From: Podospora bellae-mahoneyi
Lineage: Eukaryota; Ascomycota; Sordariomycetes; Sordariales; Podosporaceae
Assembly: GCF_035222275.1 (NCBI RefSeq)
Contig: NC_085881.1
Coordinates: forward strand, 2,542,001 to 2,606,000
Reading direction: 5' to 3'
Length of the DNA: 64,000 nucleotides
Of this stretch, positions 22,804 through 32,455 are shown piece by piece. Each line of letters starts with the position of its first letter. Within the stretch, counting starts at the first letter, position 1. The notes beneath the pieces were generated by a model. That model did not search any database and had not been told where the DNA came from. It saw only the letters and a program-made list of their open reading frames with translations. The translations under genes and the position numbers were made by a program.

Positions 22804-23170
22804 TTTGGCGGTTGTCGTCGTGGTATTGGTGAGGGGTGGTTTTGGTGTTGTTTGGTTTGCGCTGGTCAAAGTCGCGAATGTTGACTTTGGGGAACGCCCG
22901 CTGGCAAGGTGGGGAGCTAGCTGGTTTAAGCTGCTGGAGCTGTCAAATTTTGGTGGGGTCAAGCTTGCGTTATCGATAACCTTATCGAGACGTCCCTCTT
23001 TCGTCATGCGGCTTGTGTGGCCAGGAGGGTTCTCGCGTGGCCAACAGAAACTTTGGAGCAAACGCGTGGCACTTCATACGAGAATCGTGTCAATTGATCA
23101 CCTCGAGTTTTTGTAAACAGCAAACAGAAATTGCCATCAAATGATCAAATAAACGCGGCGAATCATCACC
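22804..23170. other. Divergent promoter
   Basis: 367 bp between the pICln-like gene and the small coiled-coil protein gene, which point away from each other. Contains TTATCGATAACCTTATCGA-type GATA repeats near 22970-22990. Confidence 0.5.
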
Positions 23171-23817
23171 ATGCACGACAACCGTACGTCGTCCTCCGTC
23201 CTCAACTCTACGGAAACGCGCTGACTAACACCATCATCCAAGGCTCCCACCCCTTCCTCCAACAAGTCCCCCTCACCGTCTCCCCCTTTGTCAACCTCCC
23301 TACGGCAACCACGCTCCCATACACATACAAGCCCATGCCTTCCGCCCTTCCCCCATCAGCCTCGGGCATCACATCAGACTCGGCTGCTGGGGGCCCAGAA
23401 CCGAAATATGTCGTCTCACCGTCTGGGCACGCGGCGCATCCAAACGATATTATCGCCTCTTGTCGAGCACTGCGAGATCACATTGCCAAACTCACGGCTG
23501 ATGCCGAGGCGGAGATCAAAGCGATAGATGAGAGGATAAAGGCTGCTGAGCTGGCTGAGAAGAGGAGGCTAGCACCTGGTTGGCTGGATAGTGATGTAAG
23601 GGTTCTTCAACCGGAGAGAAAGAGTGTTGCGCCTGATGGGTCTGGTATAGAGGGCTTTGGGCAGTTGAGTCTTGGGGAAGGGGGTCATGGGGAGGAAAAT
23701 ACTAGTCAACAGCAGCAAGGGCATGGGCCGGGAGGGGCGAGTGAGATGGCGGTGCCAGATGAGGGGGAGGAGCTGGATAGGGCTTTTGGGAAGCTTGGAA
23801 TGGGGGGCCCGAAGTGA
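23171..23817 (+). CDS. Small conserved-looking coiled-coil protein, function unknown
   Basis: The first exon is only 13 nt (23171-23183), followed by a 59-nt intron (GTACGT, CTAAC branch, CCAAG) and a second exon 23243-23817, giving 195 residues beginning MHDNRSHPFLQQVPLTVSPF. The unspliced frame is open but has no ATG, only a TTG at 23131, which favours the spliced model. Residues 1-60 are Pro/Ser-rich. Residues 77-113 form a likely coiled coil (LRDHIAKLTADAEAEIKAID...). The tail is Gly/Gln-rich with an acidic end. I do not recognise the family. Confidence 0.65.
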
Positions 23818-24244
23818 TGTTGGCTTGTTATGATACATGATATTGCTTGGATACGCAGCGTGATGATGCGAGGGAGGGTTCAAGGCTCTACCCTAACCCT
23901 GGCAGCGGTGGTGGAGCTACCCCAGAAAGCCCACAACTTGGCATTGCCGCCTCTCTGTTGGACAGATCAGATACCCAAAAGTTGCTTCAAAATATTCTCA
24001 GCATCAATTTTCTCTAAATCTGCGCATCCACCCTCCTGTCCGTCATATCAAGAATTGATCAGCCCAAATTTCTGACGTCTGATATACCCAATCCGGTTAG
24101 CGCCATCAATTTAAGTTCTGCTCCACTTCTCCAAAACCCGCCGCAGTCAAGTCGCAAAGTCGCGTCTCCCAAAGCTTGCCAAATTCTCGACCTTTTGCGA
24201 CAACACCACCACCACCATCACAACCACCAACAAAACAACCAAAA
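23818..24244. other. Intergenic region
   Basis: 427 bp between two same-strand genes. It holds the MFAP1 promoter and 5' leader. An in-frame ATG at 24176 sits in the leader and would add 23 residues, but the Pro/Gln-rich extension looks untranslated. Confidence 0.5.
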
Positions 24245-25390
24245 ATGGGCCTCCCGCCCCGACGCGCCCCTTCCCCCTCCGAGTCCGGCTCCGAATCCGG
24301 CTCCGGGTCGGAATCCTCCAGCAGCAGCGAAGACTCGGCCCCACGCAGACCCCTAATGGCCCGCCCAAAATTCATCCCCAAATCCCAACGCAACAAGACG
24401 CCCGCCCAGCTCGCCCAAGAGCAAGAATCGGCTCTGGCCGCCGCCGAGGAAGCCGCGCGCAAAGCCGCCGCTGACGCTTTGGTAGAAGAACAAATCGCCA
24501 AGGACCTCCTGGCTCGGAAATCAGGAAAAAAAGCCTGGGACGACGACGACGATGAAGAGAATAAACTCGAGGTGGACGACACTGACGATCTTGATCCCGA
24601 GGCGGAGTATGCTGCTTGGAAGCTGAGGGAGTTAAAAAGACTGAAACGGGAGAGGGAGGCGATTGAGGCAAAGGAGAGGGAGCTGGCTGAGGTGGAGAGG
24701 AGGAGGGGGTTGACTGAAGAGGAGAGGAAAAAGGAGGATGAGGAGCACTTGCGGAAACAGAAAGAGGAAAGGGAGGGTAAGGGGAAGGTGGGGTTTATGC
24801 AAAAGTATTTCCATAAGGGGGCGTTTTATAACGATCAGGGGGCTGAGGCGGGGTTGGTGGGGAGGGATGTGATGGGGGCGAGGTTTGCGGATGAGGTTAG
24901 GAATCGGGAGTTGTTGCCTAAGGCTTTGCAGATGAGGGATATGACTAAGGTCGGGAAGAAGGGGGCGACGAAGTATAGGGATATGAGGAGTGAGGATACG
25001 GGGTCTTGGGGGGGGATTAGTGGGGAGAGGAGGGGGGGACCTGGGAGGTTGGATGATAGGGGGTTGGATGAGAGGTTTCAGAGTGATGGTCGGGGGGGGT
25101 GGAGGGAGAGGGAGGGAGGGGGGGAGGGGCCCAGGGGGTCGAATGCTGTTCCGTTGGGGGAGAGGAGGGAGAGAGCGAGGGATGAGGACAGGTACAGAGA
25201 TCGGGACAGGGATAGGAGGGGGAATGATGATGATGATGATCGGGAGAGGCATCGGAGGCGGGATGACAGTCGTGATCGGAGGCGGTCGAGGTCACGGTCA
25301 CGATCTCCGAGACGGAAACGCTCGCCTTCACGGGAACGGGGGAGGGATCGGTATGATAGTGACAAGCGGAGGAAGATAGATGGCCGGTAG
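24245..25390 (+). CDS. MFAP1-like spliceosomal protein with RS-rich tail
   Basis: Single exon, 381 residues. MFAP1 is a component of the spliceosomal B complex (tri-snRNP associated). Residues 1-40 are an acidic Ser/Glu-rich start, followed by a long charged alpha-helical region. The MFAP1 C-terminal domain is visible at about residues 185-250 in KVGFMQKYFHKGAFYNDQ, ELLPKALQMRDMTKVGKKGATKY and DTGSWG. The rest (about 265-381) is Arg/Asp/Gly-rich and ends in an RS domain (RRRSRSRSRSPRRKRSPSR). The coding strand changes abruptly from C-rich to strongly G-rich near 24600. Confidence 0.85.
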   Translation: MGLPPRRAPSPSESGSESGSGSESSSSSEDSAPRRPLMARPKFIPKSQRNKTPAQLAQEQESALAAAEEAARKAAADALVEEQIAKDLLARKSGKKAWDDDDDEENKLEVDDTDDLDPEAEYAAWKLRELKRLKREREAIEAKERELAEVERRRGLTEEERKKEDEEHLRKQKEEREGKGKVGFMQKYFHKGAFYNDQGAEAGLVGRDVMGARFADEVRNRELLPKALQMRDMTKVGKKGATKYRDMRSEDTGSWGGISGERRGGPGRLDDRGLDERFQSDGRGGWREREGGGEGPRGSNAVPLGERRERARDEDRYRDRDRDRRGNDDDDDRERHRRRDDSRDRRRSRSRSRSPRRKRSPSRERGRDRYDSDKRRKIDGR

Positions 25391-25521
25391 AAGCATCGCT
25401 TAAGTTGTTTATAGGAAGCAGTACATGACATGACAAACAAGGCCAGATCTTTTCACATGTTCAGGGCATTTTTGAGGGCCAACATTACTCTTGTTCAACT
25501 GCTCTCTAACCCAAGCCCTCC

Positions 25522-27616
25522 TCAAATCCTCGTAATCTCCACCCTCGCCCTTTCAAAGATCTTGTGCGCCAACATCCCTCCCATCTGCTCTTGCTTCGCC
25601 AGATCAGGAGGGTAAACCGTCATCTTTGCATACGTCCCCGCTCCTCTCCTCTTGGAAAGATACCCCGGGTTGATAACCAGCACACTCTCAACAACCTATT
25701 CATCATCTGTCAGCACACTCCACCTTGTCAAAAAGTTCAGGGCTTACAACATAACATACCTTTGCAAAAGGCGGCAAACTACTCGGCACCACCAACACAT
25801 CCGGCCTCACATTCACCATCTCCCCCAACTTCAAATACCCCACATCCAACACCGCCCCGGGCCCAACCCCATCCCCCCTCCCCGTCTTGGGCAGCTTCTT
25901 CCTATCCGTCGGCGGGAACAGCGGGAAGTAATGTCTCTGCTCAACCAGATACCTGCACGCCCGTTCCAACAACCTCGGCTCCTGCGGTCTCCCCCCAATC
26001 AACTCCTCGTGTCTGAGCTCAAAGAGGACATCCTGGCTGCTAATACCAAGGACAATCTCGTTCATGCTCAGCGTCATGGGGTTGCCTATTACCTTTGCCG
26101 CTTTTGGCAAACCGAGTTCTTTGCGGGGGAAGGCGTCTTGAGGCCAGGACACGTGTTTATCTAGTACGTCACGCACCGAAGGGATGAGGAGGATGGTGAT
26201 ACTCGGGTTGGCGGAAGCGAGGCGATTGAGGGAGGGGGAGATGAGGTATTTGAACACGGTGGACATTGTTGCTGTGTCGGGGTCGATGGACGAGAGGTAT
26301 TCTTCTGGGAGGTCAAAGTCTCCTGACGCAATGAGAGGGTGTTCCATGTCGATGAAGGGGCCGGTGAGAACGAGCGCGTCGACGTAGATGTCGGCTGCTT
26401 CGTTGCAGAGGGCTTTGAGGGGTTCGAAATCGAGGTTGTCGTCTGCTGTGTACGGGCCAGAGGCGAAGATTACGTTCAGAGGGGCGGGGTCGGAGTCGGA
26501 GTCCATTGCGTCCGGGCCGCCGCGGAGACGCTGGATATGAGCGCCGAGGGTGTCGGGGGTGGAGGCGGCATTGGGGAGGAGGGGGAGGTCGAGGATTTGG
26601 TGGACGGTGAATTCGTGTCCGTTGCTGTTTACGCCTTTCAGAGCGACGATTTGGCCAGGGAAGAATTGGTATCCTCTGAGCCTGGAGACGTTGAGAGGGA
26701 CGCGGAGACCGCCACCCATTCGGCGCGAGGTTTCGAGGAGTAGGGAAGCGGCGTTGAGTTTGCCTTCTGAGGAGTCGGAGGCGATCCGGCCAACGGCAAC
26801 GATCTCGGACGTGCTTTGGCTGGCGGCGCTGCCAAAGGCGGACTCTTCGAGCTTGTGGTGTTGCATAACGAGGGAGACAAAGTCGTCTATCCGGTCGTCG
26901 AGGATTTCGGAGGACTCGGATACCTTCAGGGCAAGGGGTTTGTAGGCCAATTTCTTCTGGTCAGAGGCTGCGGTGAGCTTGATTCGGGATTCGCTGAAGG
27001 GGGCGATAGGGGGCTCAGGCGCTGGGAGCTGGTCGTTGAGGATCTCGACTGTCTCGCCGGCATTGGCTCGGTCGTTGAAGAATGATGGTCTATCACAGTC
27101 AGCTCCTGCGTAGTCCCGCACACATGTTGGAATTGAAGCTCACGGAATAGCACCCGTAGCGTCGAGCTGGTCGGCCAACTTGACTGGCGAACTGGCTGGC
27201 TCAGCCTTGACACGGCTGACTGCTGGCGTCCTCTTTGGGGCAACCTTGGAGGCCCTGGAAGGGCCTGGTGTAGTGAGGCTATCCAACATTCCAAAAACAT
27301 CGCCGCCGCTGACTCTGGGGGCCCGTGGTGTTGATGAGATGCCCTTCTCGGTCTTGATCTTTACATGCGACCGACTGTTTCTTTCGAGGGTGTCATGCAA
27401 GTCTTGCTTGAAGTGTCGCAGTGTCTCGAGAGCTGTTTGTGCTGCGTCTATGTCCATCTTGATGCAATATGACTCCCATTTGAAGAACAGGTCCTCGACT
27501 GACAGCTGATGGAGGCGCATGATGGACCGCAGTTCGGCGACGACATCGGCTTCGAGCTCCTTGTTCCCTGAACCGAACTGCTCGTTCAGCTCTGCGACTA
27601 TTTCTGTTTCCGACAT
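25522..27616 (-). CDS. pol12: DNA polymerase alpha subunit B
   Basis: Exons 27616-27144, 27089-25760 and 25695-25522 give 658 residues. Introns are GTGAGC...GATAG (CTGAC branch) and GTATGT...AATAG. This is the non-catalytic B subunit of the polymerase alpha-primase complex, which starts every Okazaki fragment. An N-terminal helical domain (about residues 1-80) that tethers the subunit is followed by a linker rich in Ser/Thr-Pro. The OB fold and inactive phosphoesterase domain cover about 260-640, with RLRGYQFFPGQIVALKGVN, PLNVIFASGPYTADDNL, DALVLTGPFIDMEHPLI, LLIPSVRD and the C-terminal TYAKMTVYPPDL. It is divergent from the Sec14-like gene; two MluI cell-cycle boxes lie about 150-165 bp upstream of the ATG. 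Confidence 0.95.
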
Positions 27617-27765
27617 GTTGTAATCTTTTCGACAGTTCCAATTCCGTGGATTCGATTTGTTATAATGTGGTGTCGGCGCTGTGCTGGCGACGTTGCTTGC
27701 TTTTGGTTATCTCGACCGAGGGCAGTTACTTGATCAATAATTATTTGGTTGGAGATGTCAAAGTG

Positions 27766-27784
27766 GGACGCGTTCGACGCGTCC
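27766..27784. promoter_or_regulatory. Paired MluI cell-cycle boxes (MBF site)
   Basis: GGACGCGTTCGACGCGTCC holds two ACGCGT cores at 27768-27773 and 27777-27782 inside a near-perfect 19-bp palindrome. ACGCGT is the binding core of MBF (Mbp1-Swi6), which drives G1/S genes; POL12 is a classic MBF-type target in yeasts. The position, 152-166 bp upstream of the pol12 ATG, suits this role. Confidence 0.75.
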
Positions 27785-28176
27785 AGGACCACTTAACGCG
27801 CTGCGGGGCATTCTAGGCCGCCTTAACTGGGCAGATTGAACAGGGGTTGTGCTGATCTCGGCGCTGAAAATTGCGACCCGCTGTTGGGTGCTCCCGAGCC
27901 AATGGCAGCGTTCAAACGGTGCCCGAGATGCAATTGAGACTGTTGGAACCGGGGTCTTGGGAGCGGTGGACATTGATTTCTGGCTGGGTTTCCCTATCAA
28001 CCAACTGTTTCGTTGCCCTCTCTCTTGTTTCTTTTCCTTTGCTCTTCAGAACTTGCCTGGCTTTTCTTCTGCAGCTCCAGTTATTGCAATCTCGTCTGTC
28101 TCTTTATAGACCTATCCTGCCAACTTTGCTGCCCATACGAGGCACACGGAGTAACGGCGTCCTGGTTGACCGATAG

Positions 28177-28245
28177 GTAATTGTCTGTTAAATTGGGGCC
28201 CCACCCCTTGCCAACTACTTATACCTCTTGCTAACCTCTTTTCAG
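28177..28245 (+). other. Probable 5'-leader intron of Sec14-like gene
   Basis: Sequence GTAATT...TTGCTAACC...TTTTCAG has a donor, a perfect branch point and a strong acceptor, ends 42 bp before the start codon and lies in the gene's leader. Length 69 nt, like the coding introns in this window. Confidence 0.6.
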
Positions 28246-28287
28246 AGACTTTGGGCATCATCTCAACAACCCTTCTAAGACATCAAC

Positions 28288-29304
28288 ATGGCTGAGGTTC
28301 TCAAACTACCATTGCCCTTCCCCATTGCTGGCAGCCAGCCCAAACCACGCCCTTCCTTGGACGCCGAGCAGCAAAAGAAGTATGACTGGCTTCTCGAGCG
28401 AGTGAAGGGCTGGACAGAGATCCCCTCCACTAGCAAGGCTGGCCCTCCCACCGATAACGAGAAGTTCTGGCTGACTAAAGAATGCCTGCTTCGCTATCTG
28501 AGGGCTACCAAGTGGAATCAGCAGGAAGCCGAGAAGCGTCTGCTCAAGACCCTCACCTGGAGGAGAGAGTATGGAGTGGAGGACTTGACGGCCGACCATA
28601 TTTCCCCCGAAAACGAGACCGGCAAGCAGATCCTCTTGGGCTACGACAAGGAAGGCCGTCCCTGCCACTACCTCAACCCAGGCCGTCAGAACACCGAGGC
28701 CTCCCCTCGTCAGGTCCAACATCTCGTCTTTATGGTGGAGCGCGTTATCGACATCATGCCACCCGGGCAAGAAACCTTGGCGCTCTTGATCAACTTCAAG
28801 CAGAGCAAATCCCGGTCCAACACATCACCTGGTATCGGTCTGGCACGCGAGGTCCTCGACATTCTTCAGAATCACTACCCCGAAAGACTGGGCAAGGCGC
28901 TTATCATCAACATGCCCTGGGTAGTGACTGCCTTTTTCAAGCTCATCACACCGTTCATCGACCCTCACACACGCGAGAAGCTCGCGTTCAATGAAGACAT
29001 GAGCAAGTACGTACCGACGGAGCAGATGTGGTCCGAGTTCAGCAGCGGCAAGCTCGCTTTCGAGTACGATCACAGTCAATACTGGCCAGCTCTGCAGGAA
29101 CTTTGCAACAGAAGACGGGAGGCTAGGTGGCAACAGTGGGTTGCTGGTGGGAAGCAAATTGGCGAGTCGGAGGACTACCTGGCTGGTGCGACTGCGGCTG
29201 CAGTTGGCTCTGCGACAGAAAAGACTGCCACTGCACCTGCGGTTGAGGGCAAGACGGCCGAGATCACAGCATCGGAAGCTGCCCCGGCTGTGCCCGCAAA
29301 CTAG
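28288..29304 (+). CDS. Sec14-like (CRAL-TRIO) phosphatidylinositol transfer protein, Pdr16/Csr1 type
   Basis: Single coding exon, 338 residues. Sec14 proteins move phosphatidylinositol between membranes and present it to lipid kinases. The CRAL-TRIO N-terminal helices are visible at about residues 55-100 (ECLLRYLRATKWNQQEAEKR, TLTWRREYGVED). The lipid-binding lobe spans about 115-290, with GYDKEGRPCHYLNPGRQNTE, QTLALLINFKQSKS-like strands, LDILQNHYPERLGKALIINMPW and TPFIDPHTREKLAFN. The last 40 residues are Ala/Thr/Glu-rich and poorly ordered. The absence of a GOLD or other C-terminal domain points to the small Sec14 homologues of the Pdr16/Sfh3 group; assignment within the group is tentative. 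Confidence 0.9.
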   Translation: MAEVLKLPLPFPIAGSQPKPRPSLDAEQQKKYDWLLERVKGWTEIPSTSKAGPPTDNEKFWLTKECLLRYLRATKWNQQEAEKRLLKTLTWRREYGVEDLTADHISPENETGKQILLGYDKEGRPCHYLNPGRQNTEASPRQVQHLVFMVERVIDIMPPGQETLALLINFKQSKSRSNTSPGIGLAREVLDILQNHYPERLGKALIINMPWVVTAFFKLITPFIDPHTREKLAFNEDMSKYVPTEQMWSEFSSGKLAFEYDHSQYWPALQELCNRRREARWQQWVAGGKQIGESEDYLAGATAAAVGSATEKTATAPAVEGKTAEITASEAAPAVPAN

Positions 29305-29808
29305 GTGCGCGGTGTCAGAGCACGTGTATAGCCCTTCTTGTGTCTTCCTGGAGCTGCAGTTTAATACCCTTACGTAGTCTAATGCTTCTTTTGGCCTTTC
29401 ACATGTTTTGATACCGGTGTCCAGCTCGGTGACTCTGAGCAAGGCGCCACATTCTTTGTTTGGTTGGCAGCATTGGTCAGTTAAACGAGCCTGGTTAGCG
29501 GGCAGCGGGAGGATTACGCGGCTGGCAGCGCATGGCTTCGGAGACATACAACAGCACAACTGGTCTGCATGGTTTCCATCTGGTCAGTACTTTCGAAAAG
29601 ATAAGACCAAAGACGACACTTTATTCACCTATATATCGGCAGTGTAGCCCGTCTCGGTGGTCATTCATCAGCATACCCTCAATGGCCAACACCAGCCTCT
29701 CATCGATTTACGTACATTCTTCGACCACCAGCCGACGCTTGAAAGCCACAGCGGCCGGATTCGCTACTCAAATAAGCACCCTTCAAATCCCAAAGCTCAG
29801 CCATCACA
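29305..29808. other. Intergenic region
   Basis: 504 bp between two same-strand genes: 3' region of the Sec14-like gene and promoter of the oxidoreductase gene. Nothing else seen. Confidence 0.55.
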
Positions 29809-30906
29809 ATGTCAACATCACCCCCAAAAACAACCGAAGCCTGGACTTACACCTCCCCCTCAACCCCCCGCACAGCCCTCACCCTCACCACCTCCCACCC
29901 TCTCACCTTCCCTCCCTCCAACTCATCAGAAGAAACCCTCCTCATCTCCGTCTCCCACGCAGCCCTCAACCCAGGCGACATAGTCAGCCTAACCGCCATG
30001 CCTTTCTTCCTGCACTCCACCCCCTCCGCCGTCCCAGCCTTTGACTTTTGCGGCACCGTCCTCCAGTCCCACAACCAGGCAAAATTCTCCCCGGGGGACA
30101 ATGTAATCTGCTTCCCACCCCTCCCCCACATGCTCAAGACAGGAATCGGCGGTCTCCAGAAGATTGTCCCCATCCCGGCAAAATACTGCGTCAGACTCCC
30201 CCATGGAAAGAAACTCATCGACGGGGCGGGGTTGATGCTTGCCGGTTGCACCGCCTTGCTTCAAGTCCGTCAGGCGGGGGTAAAAAAGGGGGATAGAATC
30301 CTTGTTGTTGGGGCTAGCGGTGGGGTCGGGAGCGCGGCGGTGCAGATTGTTCGTGATGTTGTTGGGCTGGGGGGGTATATCGCTGGTGTTTGCTCTGGTC
30401 GGAATGAGGGGTTGGTTAGGTCGCTGGGGGCGGATGAGGTGGTGGATTATACGCTTCACAAGGACCTACCTGGGTATTTAACAGAGAGGTTTGGTGGGGA
30501 GGGGAGGCGGTTTGATCATGTTATTGATGGGTATGGGAATCAGGAGTTGTATAAATCTTGTGCTGGGTTTTTGAAGGAGGGGGGGGTTTATGATGCGGCT
30601 AGTATACACTACGCTTCATATAGGTTGTGGGATTTGTTGGGGTCGGTGGTGACGATTGGGTTGAATATACTCTGGCCGAGGGCGCAGTGGTTGGGGGGGA
30701 CGGGGAGGAGTTTCAAGATTTGTAGTTTGGGTGATCCGGGGTTGGAGATGATGGAGTTGTTGGCGGGGATGCTTGGGGATGGGAGGGTGAGGGTGGTGAG
30801 GGATAGTGTTTGGGGGTGGGGGGAGGTGAAGGAGGGGTTTGATGTGCTGATGGGGGGGCATGCGGCTGGGAAGGTGGTCATTAGGGTGGGAGAGGGGGAG
30901 GAGTGA
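29809..30906 (+). CDS. Medium-chain dehydrogenase/reductase, quinone-oxidoreductase-like
   Basis: Single exon, 365 residues. Members of this zinc-free MDR branch (zeta-crystallin, Yim1/Ast1 and RTN4IP1 relatives) use NADPH to reduce quinones or enones. The GroES-like N-terminal half contains HAALNPGD and PAFDFCGTV...FSPGDNV. The Rossmann half begins near residue 155 with GDRILVVGASGGVGSAAVQI (nucleotide loop), followed by SLGADEVVDYT and FDHVIDGYG. Structural zinc cysteines of classical alcohol dehydrogenases are not evident. Coding composition changes from C-rich (29809-30240) to G/T-rich (30270-30906). Confidence 0.85.
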   Translation: MSTSPPKTTEAWTYTSPSTPRTALTLTTSHPLTFPPSNSSEETLLISVSHAALNPGDIVSLTAMPFFLHSTPSAVPAFDFCGTVLQSHNQAKFSPGDNVICFPPLPHMLKTGIGGLQKIVPIPAKYCVRLPHGKKLIDGAGLMLAGCTALLQVRQAGVKKGDRILVVGASGGVGSAAVQIVRDVVGLGGYIAGVCSGRNEGLVRSLGADEVVDYTLHKDLPGYLTERFGGEGRRFDHVIDGYGNQELYKSCAGFLKEGGVYDAASIHYASYRLWDLLGSVVTIGLNILWPRAQWLGGTGRSFKICSLGDPGLEMMELLAGMLGDGRVRVVRDSVWGWGEVKEGFDVLMGGHAAGKVVIRVGEGEE

Positions 30907-31523
30907 GTTGGGTGGTGGTGTAAGATGTGTGTAAGTTTGTGTAGTGGAAATACTTGAAATACCCTGCTCTTGGAGGACATACCTGGATAATGGTGATGAA
31001 CAAACCCTTCCCTCATTTTGACTGTGCAAAACTTGATGTCAGGTGAGATAGATGCAGTACTCCGGGTCCTTGAATGTAGTTGCAAACCGTTCTGTAGGCC
31101 TCAGCGCATGCTGAGATATGCCCCTGATAGGTATCTACCTGGCTAGGTCGTAGACAAAATAATATCTACTTTAAATCAGTAAAACGTGTCAGAGCCATAA
31201 ACCTACATGTCTTTAAAGGGGAAATGGGTCTCTTGTATATATCACATGGTCTGTTGACCATCTTTGGAGGCCTACTTACCATCCTGGGAGGCCTGTTGGC
31301 TACCTGGGTACCAATTAACAGATACCGGCATCGTGATTGGCCCCCTCACCCCTCTGCGAGGCTGCAAACGAGGCCATCAGTACCCGATGTCTCTTCTCCA
31401 ACACAACCTCTATTCTCATGTCACGACGCTTCTTTTTTCCAGAATTCTTCCATCTTCACCGCGTCCCTCCTCTTGAATAAAGTATTGAGACAGACTATCC
31501 TCAGTTACACACCACCCAGCATC
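30907..31523. other. Intergenic region and leader
   Basis: 617 bp between same-strand genes. The frame of the next gene stays open back to an ATG at 31224 and would encode a hydrophobic Gly/Leu repeat, but this lacks conserved features and is treated as leader. Confidence 0.45.
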
Positions 31524-32099
31524 ATGAACACCATCCTGTGTGACTGCGGCAAGCGCGTAGCCAACGCCCAAGCCCTCAAACAACACAAACTCGACTCCCC
31601 AAGACACAACACAACTTCGTGCGAATGCGGTGCTCGCTTCGTCACACCCGAAGCCCGCGATCAACACCTCCGAGATTCCCCGCTACACACACAGAAAGAC
31701 CATCCTCAAAGCACAACTCAGAGCCCACACAACAACAACAACAACAACAACAACAAGACCTCTGTTCAGAGTACCCCAAACATCCTAGCAGAAACCACCA
31801 CAGTCCCTGCCGAGCCCAAACCTCTGACTGAAGCCAAGACTGAAAAGCCCAACTTCCAATGCTGCGGTAAAAAATTCAAGACCAAAAAAGACGTGCTCCA
31901 ACACCAAGCAGACTCGCCAAACCATCACGGTGGAAGCCCAAAGAAAGCTCCAAGAAAGAGAAGAAGCGGCGATCGAGTCTGGGCCGCACCACAGACATCG
32001 AGCTACAGATTCCAGTTTCCAGAGTCAGACATGGAGTACGGTGCTTGCGACAAGGACTGCGGCTGGTGCGGGAACTGCATGAGAGGCCTTGACATCTGA
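31524..32099 (+). CDS. Small protein with three atypical C2H2-like zinc fingers
   Basis: Single exon, 191 residues from MNTILCDCGKRVAN. Two fingers fit C-x-C-x12-H-x6-H (starting CDCGKRVANAQALKQH and CECGARFVTPEARDQH). A third, after an Asn-rich linker, has adjacent cysteines (QCCGKKFKTKKDVLQH...H). All three end in a DSP.H motif, so they are copies of one unit. The C-terminus has a basic patch (KKAPRKRRSGDR) and a Cys-rich end (CDKDCGWCGNC). The short C-x-C spacing differs from classical DNA-binding fingers and may serve RNA or protein contact. Function unknown. Confidence 0.7.
   Translation: MNTILCDCGKRVANAQALKQHKLDSPRHNTTSCECGARFVTPEARDQHLRDSPLHTQKDHPQSTTQSPHNNNNNNNNKTSVQSTPNILAETTTVPAEPKPLTEAKTEKPNFQCCGKKFKTKKDVLQHQADSPNHHGGSPKKAPRKRRSGDRVWAAPQTSSYRFQFPESDMEYGACDKDCGWCGNCMRGLDI
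31728..31757. repeat. (AAC)n trinucleotide repeat in coding sequence
   Basis: Encodes a run of eight Asn in the linker between the second and third zinc fingers; likely length-polymorphic. Confidence 0.85.
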
Positions 32100-32455
32100 T
32101 AATAACAATGATGCTTATTCGGTTGCAAAGTGTGTGTGTACATGCGACACTACACCAGTTTTTGCCTCCCATCCTTGGGGCCCCTTAAATACAGCAATAT
32201 GTCCTCCTTCTCTATACGTCTCTGCCAAAAGAACAAAAGCTTGCGCTTCCAACATGCATCAAAATGGTGGTATAGAACGCCCAAAAACACCCAAATGTTT
32301 CCCTTGAGAATGCAGCACCACAAAAAGAAAAAAAGAAACGACCCAGTTGGGAATTTTTCTAACCAACCACCCCGCCCCCCAACACACCAACCAAACATTA
32401 CTTTTCATACCCCATATATACACCCTCACCCCTCATCACTCATCATTTCCCCCTT
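32100..32455. other. Convergent 3' region
   Basis: 356 bp between the zinc-finger gene and the flippase gene, which converge. No gene seen. Confidence 0.6.

Larger units (their letters stand above)
27617..28287. other. Divergent pol12 / Sec14-like promoter
   Basis: 671 bp between two divergent genes. Contains the paired ACGCGT boxes near the pol12 side and a probable 5'-leader intron on the Sec14-like side, both listed separately. Confidence 0.7.

Noticed and set aside
24632-25440. Long Pro/Leu-, Ser/Pro- and Gly/Arg-rich frames overlapping the MFAP1 gene
   Set aside because: Translations of the G-rich 3' half in other frames; no conserved motif.
31224-31523. In-frame 100-residue extension of the zinc-finger protein, with a GLLTI..GG hydrophobic repeat
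   Set aside because: The repeat comes from a short DNA duplication, and the extension contains no feature expected for this protein; treated as leader.
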